NCBI GenBank assembly: GCA_946885905.1
Contig: CAMPHL010000030.1
Coordinates: 1 to 12,044, forward strand
DNA: 12,044 nucleotides
Reading direction: 5' to 3'
Source of the DNA: an uncultured Pseudomonadota bacterium
Lineage (GTDB): Bacteria > Pseudomonadota > Gammaproteobacteria > Burkholderiales > Usitatibacteraceae
Positions 6,390 through 12,044 of the stretch are shown piece by piece. The notes under the pieces were generated by a model that worked only from the letters and a program-made list of their open reading frames with translations, did no database searches and was not told where the DNA came from. Both the position numbers and the translations under genes were made by a program. Position 1 is the first letter of the stretch. Each line of letters starts with the position of its first letter.

Positions 6390-6432
6390 GAAGTCCCCCG
6401 ATGGGAGCGTGACTTCGCGGCGACAGTGTCGC
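6390..6432. repeat. two short inverted repeats just downstream of the RND permease gene
   Basis: GAAGTC (6390-6395) pairs with GACTTC (6411-6416), and inside it TCCC can pair with GGGA around CCGAT. GCGACA (6420-6425) is followed one base later by its complement TGTCGC (6427-6432). They lie 15-60 bases beyond the stop of the minus-strand efflux operon and could help end transcription or protect its 3' end. There is no run of T on either strand, so these are not intrinsic terminators. Apart from these and the tentative small gene, the 290-bp convergent gap 6157-6446 shows nothing else I can identify. Confidence 0.3.
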
Positions 6433-6446
6433 GTCCTGCCGACGCT

Positions 6447-9400
6447 TCAGTCGCCGTGCGCGGGCGTGAGATCCCTCGCCGGGCGCGTGATCGGGCCCTT
6501 GCCCGAGTAGCGGTCGAGGTAGAGATAGATCACGGGGGTGATGAAGAGCGTGATCGCCTGCGAGAAGAATAGTCCGCCCACGACGGCGAGGCCCAACGGC
6601 TGGCGCAGCTCCGCCCCCGCGCCCAGGCCCGCGGCGATCGGGATCGCGCCCATCATCGCGGCGAGCGAAGTCATCATGATCGGCCGGAAACGCAGCAGGC
6701 ACGCCTGGCGGATCGCGGCGGCCGGCTCCATCCCCTGCTCGCGCTGCGCGTTCAGCGCGAAGTCGATCATCATGATCGCGTTCTTCTTCACGATGCCGAT
6801 CAGCAGCAGGATGCCGATGACGGCGATCATCGAAAGGTCGATGCCGAAGAACCAGAGCGTGATGAGCGCGCCGATCGCGGCCGACGGAATGCCCGCCAGG
6901 ATCGTGATCGGGTGGATGTAGCTTTCGTACAGCACGCCCAGCAGGACGTAGATCACCAGCAGCGCGCTCACCAGCAGCCATATCTGGCTGCCCTGCGATT
7001 TCTGGAAAGCCGCCGCGTCGCCCGCCCACTCGGTAAGGACGGAGGGCGGCATCTGCGCCTGGGCCTTGAACCGCTCCATCTTGTTGGCCGCCTCGCCCAG
7101 CGCGGCGCCCCCCGCCAGGTTGAAGGTGACCGTGATCGCCTGGAGCTGGCCCGCGTGGTTGATAGCCACGGGGCCCACCTTGCGCTCGACCGTCGCGATG
7201 CTGGACAGCGGCACGAGCGCGCCGTTGTTGCCGCGCACGTAGACCTTGGCGAAGGCCGACTCGTCGCGCCGGTCCGCCTCCTGCGCGAGCAGGATCACCG
7301 GATAGGAATCGTGCGAGGTGAAGATGGTGGAGACCTGGCGCTCGCCGAAGGTCGAATAGAGCGCCGTGCGGATGTCCTGGATCTGCACGCCCAGGCTGTT
7401 GGCCTTGTCCCGGTCGATGTTCAGCTGTGCCTGCAGCCCGCGCATCTGCGCGTCGGTGGAGACGTCGCGGAAGATCGGGTCCGCGCGCATCGCCGAAACC
7501 ATCTTTTCGGCGCTCTCCAGCAGCCCCCGGTCGCCCACGCTCTTCAGCACGTACTGGTAGCGCGCCTTGCTGATGCGCCCGCCGATGCGCAGGTTCTGCA
7601 GCGGGATGAAGTAGACGCTCACGCCCGGGATGTTGCGGGTGTCGCGGCGCAGCTCCTCGATCACCTCCTCGATCGGCTTGCGATCGCCCTTGGCGACGAG
7701 GTTGATGAAGGCGCGCCCGGTGCTGGTGTCGTCGGCCGAGGCGATGACGCTTCCCACCGCCGGGTGCTTGCGCAGCACCTCGCTCACCTTGAGGATCGCC
7801 TCGCGCATCGCGGGGAAGGAGATGTCCTCGGTGGTCTCGGCGCGCACGATGATCTGGCCGATGTCCTCGGTAGGGAAGAAGCCCTTCGGGATATAGGTGA
7901 AGAGCGCGCCCGTGACCGCGAGGCTCCCCAGGGCCGTCCACAGGACCACCGGCCGGTGGAGGAGGCACCAGTCGAGGGCGCGCTCGTACCCGCGCAGCGC
8001 CAGGCGGTAGAGGCGCTCGAACCACTCGGTCCAACGCAGCACCGGATCGTCCTCGCGCTCGTGCTTGAGGAAGCGGCTGGCGAGCATGGGCACGAGTGTC
8101 AGCGAGACGATCGCGGAGACCACGATGGCGATCGAGACCACGATCGCGAACTCGCGGAAGAGGCCGCCGATCACGCCCGGCATGAAGAAGATGGGAATGA
8201 AGACCGCGACCAGCGAGAGGGAAATCGAGAGGATCGTGAAGGCCACCTCGCGCGCGCCCTTGATCGCGGCGGCGAAGGGCTCCATCCCCTCCTCCACGTG
8301 CCGCACGATGTTCTCGAGCATCACGATCGCGTCGTCGACCACGAGGCCCACGGCGAGCGTGATCCCCATGAGCGAGACGTTGTTGAGCGACAGGTCCAGC
8401 CATTTCATGAGCGCGAGCGTGCCGATGAGCGAGATCGGCAGCGACAGCGCGGGGATGATCGTGGCCGAAGGCCGCCGCAGGAATAGGTAGATCACCAGGA
8501 TCACGAGCGCGGCGGTGAGCCCCAGGGTGACCTTCACGTCGTGGATCGCGTGGCGGATCGCGATCGCGCGGTCGTTGCGGATGTGGATCCTGACCGAGCT
8601 CGGGATTTGCGCCTCGAGCTTCGAGATGGCCGCGCGCAAGGCGTCCACCGTGGCCACCGTGTTGGCGTCGGGCTGGCGGCGCACCAGGAGCGTCACGGCG
8701 CGCTCGGCGTCCGACCAGCTCGCCGCCTTCACCGATTCCACGCTGTCCTCGACGCTCGCCACTTCCTCCAGCCGCACCACGTTGCCGTTGGGCAGCGTCG
8801 AGACGATGATGTGGCGGAAATCGGCCGCGCGCGCGAGCTGGCGGTTGGCCTCGATGGTGAGGCTCTGGCGCTGGCCTTCGAGAGTGCCGACGGGCGTGTT
8901 CGCGTTCGCGGTGCGGATCGCGTTGGCGAGGTCGTCCATCGTGAGGTTGCGAGCCGCGAGGGCGTCCGGCCGTGCGTGCACGCCTACGGCGAAGCGTTGC
9001 CGGCCGTTCACGTCCACCTCGGCCACGCCCGAGATCGTGGAGAGCGTCGGCGCGATCAGGTTCTCGGCGAGGTCGTTCACCGCCGAGAGCGGCATCGAGG
9101 GCGAGGTGATCGCGACGTAGAGGATGGGCGAGTCGGCGGGATTGACCTTGCGGTAGGACGGCGGGTTGGTCATCTCCGGCGGGAGCTGGCGCTGGGCCCT
9201 GAGGAGGGCCGCCTGCACGTCGACCGCGGCGTCGTCGATGCTGCGGTCCTCGACGAACTCCAGGGTGATGTTCGTGCGCCCCTGGACGGAGGTGGAGCTG
9301 ATCGCATCCACTCCGGCGATCGTCGCGAACTGCTTCTCCAGCGGGAGTGCCACCGAGGTCGCCATGTTGTCGGGGCTCGCGCCCGGAAGGTTCGCGTAGA

Positions 9401-9539
9401 CCGAGATGACCGGCGTCTCGAACCGGGGCAGCGCCGCGATCGGGATGTCGGCGTAGGCGAGCAGCCCCGCCACCACGAACGAGGCCGACAGCAGCACCGT
9501 CATCACGGGACGGCGGATGAAGGCCTCGGTGACGTTCAC
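6447..9539 (-). CDS. HAE1-type RND efflux transporter permease
   Basis: A 1030-aa inner-membrane proton-driven pump, full length for AcrB/MdtB/MexB-type proteins. The start is GTG at 9539, overlapping the TGA of the upstream membrane-fusion gene (GTGA), and it gives the expected N-terminus MNVTEAFIRRPVMT leading into helix 1 (11-29). The large periplasmic loop includes LPGASPDNMATSVALPLE (51-68). The proton relay is intact: D402/D403 in GLVVDDAIVMLEN and lysines K918/K919 in GIVKKNAIMMIDF. Further family blocks are FFMPGVIGGLFREFA and MMTSLAAMMGAIPIAAGLGAGAELRQPLG. It looks closest to the MdtB/MdtC or MuxB kind of multidrug exporter, and the relay residues argue against a heavy-metal type, but the exact substrate is not predictable. 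Coupled to the membrane-fusion gene; no second permease or TolC-like channel gene follows, so a remote channel must complete the complex. Confidence 0.95.
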   Translation of the reverse strand: MNVTEAFIRRPVMTVLLSASFVVAGLLAYADIPIAALPRFETPVISVYANLPGASPDNMATSVALPLEKQFATIAGVDAISSTSVQGRTNITLEFVEDRSIDDAAVDVQAALLRAQRQLPPEMTNPPSYRKVNPADSPILYVAITSPSMPLSAVNDLAENLIAPTLSTISGVAEVDVNGRQRFAVGVHARPDALAARNLTMDDLANAIRTANANTPVGTLEGQRQSLTIEANRQLARAADFRHIIVSTLPNGNVVRLEEVASVEDSVESVKAASWSDAERAVTLLVRRQPDANTVATVDALRAAISKLEAQIPSSVRIHIRNDRAIAIRHAIHDVKVTLGLTAALVILVIYLFLRRPSATIIPALSLPISLIGTLALMKWLDLSLNNVSLMGITLAVGLVVDDAIVMLENIVRHVEEGMEPFAAAIKGAREVAFTILSISLSLVAVFIPIFFMPGVIGGLFREFAIVVSIAIVVSAIVSLTLVPMLASRFLKHEREDDPVLRWTEWFERLYRLALRGYERALDWCLLHRPVVLWTALGSLAVTGALFTYIPKGFFPTEDIGQIIVRAETTEDISFPAMREAILKVSEVLRKHPAVGSVIASADDTSTGRAFINLVAKGDRKPIEEVIEELRRDTRNIPGVSVYFIPLQNLRIGGRISKARYQYVLKSVGDRGLLESAEKMVSAMRADPIFRDVSTDAQMRGLQAQLNIDRDKANSLGVQIQDIRTALYSTFGERQVSTIFTSHDSYPVILLAQEADRRDESAFAKVYVRGNNGALVPLSSIATVERKVGPVAINHAGQLQAITVTFNLAGGAALGEAANKMERFKAQAQMPPSVLTEWAGDAAAFQKSQGSQIWLLVSALLVIYVLLGVLYESYIHPITILAGIPSAAIGALITLWFFGIDLSMIAVIGILLLIGIVKKNAIMMIDFALNAQREQGMEPAAAIRQACLLRFRPIMMTSLAAMMGAIPIAAGLGAGAELRQPLGLAVVGGLFFSQAITLFITPVIYLYLDRYSGKGPITRPARDLTPAHGD

Positions 9540-10759
9540 TTGGGAGCCTTCGACCGCGGGCCTTCAGCCGGGGATTCGGCCGCCCGGGGCTGGCGGCCCT
9601 CGGCACCCGCCGCTTCCGTGACGACGGTGCCGGGCCGCAGGTTCTGCGCCCCTTCGATCACCACCTTCGTGCCCGGCGCGATGCCTTCGACCACGGCGAT
9701 CTTCTCGACTACGTGCGCGACCTTCACGCGCTTGCTGTCGACCTTGCGCTCGGCATCGACCACATAGACGAAGCGGTTCTCGGGGCCGGTCTGCACCGCC
9801 TGGGCGGGAATCACGACCGCGTCACGCAGCGTGCGCGGTGCGAGCTGCACGTTCACGTACATGCCCGGCCAGAGGCGCCCGTCCTTGTTGGCGAACTCGG
9901 CCTTCACCTTGATGGTCCCGGACACGTTGTCGACGGCGTTGTCGATGAAGCTCACCTTGCCCTTCCTGGCCTCGCCGCCCGACTGGGCCCGCACGGTGAC
10001 CTCGACCGGCGAGGCGGCGAGCGCCTGCTGCAGGCCGGCGAGCTCCTTCTCGGGCAGCGTGAAGGCCACCGAGATCGGGTCGATCTGCGTGACCGTCACC
10101 AGCGCGGGGGTCGTCGCCGATGCGCCGCCGGGCTGCACGAGGCTGCCCGCGCGGACGTTGATCGTGCCGGTGCGGCCCGCGAACGGCGCGCGGATCTCCG
10201 TGTAGCCACGCGCGACACGCGCCGCCTCGAGCGCGGCGGTGTCGACCGCGAGCTGGCCGTTCAGCGTATCGGCCTGGTTCTGCGCCACGTCGAGCGCGGC
10301 CTGGGAGATGAACTTGGTGCGGAAAAGCTCGCGCTGGCGCTCGAGGTTGCGCTGCGCGTTCGCAAGGTCCGCGCGGTCCTTGGCGACCTGCGCCTCGGCC
10401 TTGCGGATGTTCGCCTCGTCGGCGCGCGCGTCGAGCGAGAAGAGCAGCTCGCCCTTGTTCACGTTCTGCCCTTCGCGGATGTGCACCTCGCGTACGGTGC
10501 TCGTGACCTGCGAGCGCAGGTCCACGGATTGCAGCGCGGTGACGGTGCCGTTCGCCGTGAGCGTCACCGGCACGTCGCGCGCTTCCGCCCGCGCGGTCAT
10601 GACGGCGATCGCCTGCGGAGCGCGCTTGGCCTGCGCCTCCTGCGACTTCGACTTGCCGAGCCACCAGCCCACGCCGAGCACGGCGAGGATGATCGCGGCG
10701 CCGGCGAACCAGGGCCAGCGGCGGCGGTGGGAGGTCATACCGGAAGTGCTTGTTTCCAT
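9536..10759 (-). CDS. RND efflux periplasmic adaptor (membrane-fusion protein)
   Basis: A 407-aa MdtA/AcrA-like adaptor that links the RND permease to an outer-membrane channel. A single N-terminal membrane anchor (about 16-35) follows a basic HRRR stretch; there is no lipobox. Domains in order are the first half of the barrel/lipoyl region (about 60-110, with VTALQSVDLRSQVTSTV and VREGQ-like turns), an alpha-helical hairpin (about 112-180, rich in A, Q, R, E), the second lipoyl half (YTEIRAPFAGRTGTINV), a beta-barrel (IDPISVAFTLPE), and a membrane-proximal domain. The C-terminal ~25 residues are a Pro/Ala/Arg-rich tail. ATG at 10759 has AGGAG about 6 bases upstream; a second in-frame ATG at 10738 is less well placed. 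It is first in a two-gene operon with the permease (4-bp overlap). No regulator gene is adjacent. Confidence 0.94.
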   Translation of the reverse strand: METSTSGMTSHRRRWPWFAGAAIILAVLGVGWWLGKSKSQEAQAKRAPQAIAVMTARAEARDVPVTLTANGTVTALQSVDLRSQVTSTVREVHIREGQNVNKGELLFSLDARADEANIRKAEAQVAKDRADLANAQRNLERQRELFRTKFISQAALDVAQNQADTLNGQLAVDTAALEAARVARGYTEIRAPFAGRTGTINVRAGSLVQPGGASATTPALVTVTQIDPISVAFTLPEKELAGLQQALAASPVEVTVRAQSGGEARKGKVSFIDNAVDNVSGTIKVKAEFANKDGRLWPGMYVNVQLAPRTLRDAVVIPAQAVQTGPENRFVYVVDAERKVDSKRVKVAHVVEKIAVVEGIAPGTKVVIEGAQNLRPGTVVTEAAGAEGRQPRAAESPAEGPRSKAPK

Positions 10760-10864
10760 TGGGCTCCTGCGGACTCCCCATGATACCGCCGATAGGGCGT
10801 CGGATTCGCCCCTGCCAGGTCGCAGCCGATACCGATTTGCTACCAGACGTAACGGGCCTGGAGG
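10760..10864 (-). promoter_or_regulatory. promoter/leader region of the efflux operon
   Basis: This 105-bp gap separates the GMC gene stop from the adaptor start; both genes read leftward. On the minus strand TATCAT (10785 to 10780) matches five of six -10 positions and lies about 20 bases before the ATG. The -35 place holds no good hexamer, which would fit an activated or weak promoter. A hairpin-capable pair GGGCG (10795-10799) and CGCCC (10807-10811) overlaps the spacer, and GATACCG occurs twice (10783-10789 and 10828-10834). These may be regulator sites, or the hairpin may relate to the end of the GMC transcript, though no T-run follows it. All are weak calls. Confidence 0.35.
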
Positions 10865-12044
10865 TCAGGTCCGGCCGGTTCCCACGATCAGGTCGGAAGC
10901 CTTTTCGGCAATCATCACGACCGGGGCGTGTGTGTTGCCGGAGACGAGGGCCGGCATGATCGAGCAGTCGACGACCCTGAGTCCCTGGACGCCGCGCACC
11001 CTGAGTTGGGGGTCCACTACCGAAGCGTCGTCGGCGCCCATCCGGCAGGTGCCCGAGGGGTGGAAGATGGTCTGGCCGTGTTCGCGCGCGAAATCGAGCA
11101 GTCCCGCGTCGTCGGTGACGGCGGGGCCGGGCCGGTGCTCTGCGCCGATGTAGGGAGCGAGCGCCTTCGTGGCGGCAAGCCGCCGCGCGAACCTGAGCCC
11201 CGCGACCGCGCAGGCCCGATCGAGCGCGGCCGAGAGGTAGTTCGGCTGCATCGAAGGCGCCTCGAAAGGGTCCTTCGACTTGATGCGCACGGTGCCGCGC
11301 GATTCGGGCCGCAGCTGGCAGACCGAGAACGTGCACCCGGACCACGGGTGCGGCGCCCCGCCCGCGACGTCCGCCGAAAGGGTGGCGAAGTGGAACTGGA
11401 TGTCGGGCCGGGTCGACTGCGGCAGCGCGCGCGTGAAGAGTCCGCCCTGGTTGATCCCCACAGCAAGCGGCCCGCGGCGGTGCAGCAGCCACTCGAGGCC
11501 GATGCGGATCTTCCCGATGAGGCTGGCGAGGTCGTCGTTGGTCGTGATCGGCCGCGACACCTTGTATATGAGCCGGATCTGCAGGTGGTCCTGCAGGTTC
11601 TCGCCCACGTTCGCGCGATCGGCGACCACGGGGATGCCGAAGGACCGGAGCAGTGCCGCCGGGCCTACGCCCGAGAGCTGCAGCAGTTGCGGGCTCTGGA
11701 TCGCGCCGGCGGAAAGGATCACCTCGCGCGCGGCCGGGACGGTGTGCAACGCGCCGTCCTGGCGATACTCGACGCCGACCGCGCGCGTCCCCTCGAACAG
11801 CACGCGCGTGGCCTGGGCGTTGGTGCGCACCTCGTGGTTGGGGCGCTTGCGCGCCGGGCGCTCAGATGGGTGCGGCTTGTACCCGTGGTCGACGAGGAAC
11901 GCGATGTACTGGCCCTGGGTCATGCGGGCGTTCCACGTCGATGCCTCCATCGTGGCGCAGTGCACGGCGAGCACGGCTCGCAGCTGGTCGGTGGTCGAGC
12001 CCTTGACGAGCTGCTCGAGCTTGCCGTGGCCCCAGCCGTAGGGG
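10865..12044 (-). CDS. GMC-family FAD oxidoreductase, 5' part outside window and N-terminal region atypical
   Basis: About 392 codons are visible, open to the right edge; no start is seen. From about 11855 to the stop the protein is typical GMC (choline/alcohol dehydrogenase class): ARKRPNHEVRTNAQATRVLF, then GMC signature 2 (GAIQSPQLLQLSGVGP), VGENLQDHLQIR, HPSGTCRMG with the conserved histidine, VVDPQLRVRG, and SIMPALVSGNTHAP with the conserved asparagine next to the active site. Members oxidise alcohols using FAD. The roughly 60 residues before 11855 (PYGWGHGKLEQ to DHGYKPHPSE) lack the expected lead-in for this family (a region with a Gly-rich turn and a Ser-Ala-Ala stretch before the RPN motif). 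Yet their codons have the same GC-rich third positions in the same frame. It may be a lineage-specific insert, a fusion, or an assembly junction. The substrate is unknown; it is not obviously linked to the efflux genes. Confidence 0.85.
   Translation of the reverse strand, partial: PYGWGHGKLEQLVKGSTTDQLRAVLAVHCATMEASTWNARMTQGQYIAFLVDHGYKPHPSERPARKRPNHEVRTNAQATRVLFEGTRAVGVEYRQDGALHTVPAAREVILSAGAIQSPQLLQLSGVGPAALLRSFGIPVVADRANVGENLQDHLQIRLIYKVSRPITTNDDLASLIGKIRIGLEWLLHRRGPLAVGINQGGLFTRALPQSTRPDIQFHFATLSADVAGGAPHPWSGCTFSVCQLRPESRGTVRIKSKDPFEAPSMQPNYLSAALDRACAVAGLRFARRLAATKALAPYIGAEHRPGPAVTDDAGLLDFAREHGQTIFHPSGTCRMGADDASVVDPQLRVRGVQGLRVVDCSIMPALVSGNTHAPVVMIAEKASDLIVGTGRT

Noticed and set aside
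6912..8486. 524-codon plus-strand open frame opposite the RND permease gene
   Set aside because: Rich in D, E, R, H repeats produced by reading the complement of a conserved membrane protein gene; no start signal or domain.
5656..9606. 1316-codon open frame on the minus strand overlapping the RND permease and the Ldh2-type gene
   Set aside because: It is a different frame over the clearly conserved RND gene; its translation is Arg/Pro/Gly/His-rich low-complexity sequence typical of off-frame reading in GC-rich DNA.

Overview
The window is GC-rich (about two thirds G+C by eye) with dense, tightly spaced genes. The gene types (a TctC/Bug-type periplasmic binding protein, TcuA/TcuB, a MerR regulator beside a DUF2938 membrane protein, an HAE1-type RND pump) suggest a betaproteobacterium, probably Burkholderiales or a relative. 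This rests on gene content only. I see no rRNA, tRNA, CRISPR array, transposase or phage gene.

Layout. (a) 1-947: a MerR-family regulator (minus, cut by the left edge) is divergent from a four-helix DUF2938 membrane protein (plus). Their 68-bp gap holds a perfect 14-bp palindrome closely resembling a SoxR/MerR operator. (b) 949-4084, minus strand: a compact operon reading tcuA, tcuB, a 153-aa protein with an HExxH zinc motif, and a 51-aa two-helix membrane protein. Successive genes overlap or nearly touch. (c) 4155-6156, plus strand and divergent from (b): an exported TctC/Bug solute-binding protein followed 4 bp later by an Ldh2/malate-dehydrogenase-family oxidoreductase. (d) 6153-6446: the convergence zone, with one possible small minus-strand gene and short inverted repeats. 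(e) 6447-10759, minus strand: a membrane-fusion protein and an RND permease with a 4-bp start/stop overlap; no outer-membrane channel gene is present. (f) 10865-12044, minus strand: a GMC-family flavin oxidoreductase running off the right edge. Its visible N-terminal 60 or so residues do not look like GMC sequence.

How the genes may work together. Blocks (b) and (c) look like one divergently transcribed catabolic module for a tricarboxylate or similar organic acid. The TctC-like protein would capture the substrate in the periplasm, TcuA (FAD) would oxidise it, and TcuB (two 4Fe-4S motifs, probable haem b, membrane) would pass electrons to the quinone pool. The Ldh2-type enzyme would carry out another NAD(P)-linked oxidoreduction. 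The TctA/TctB membrane subunits and a TcuR regulator are not in the window. Block (a) is probably a self-contained sensor/effector pair, and block (e) a proton-driven efflux pump. No completely new system is certain here. The least explained parts are the HExxH plus mini-membrane-protein tail on tcuAB, the MerR/DUF2938 operator, and the odd N-terminal part of the GMC protein.
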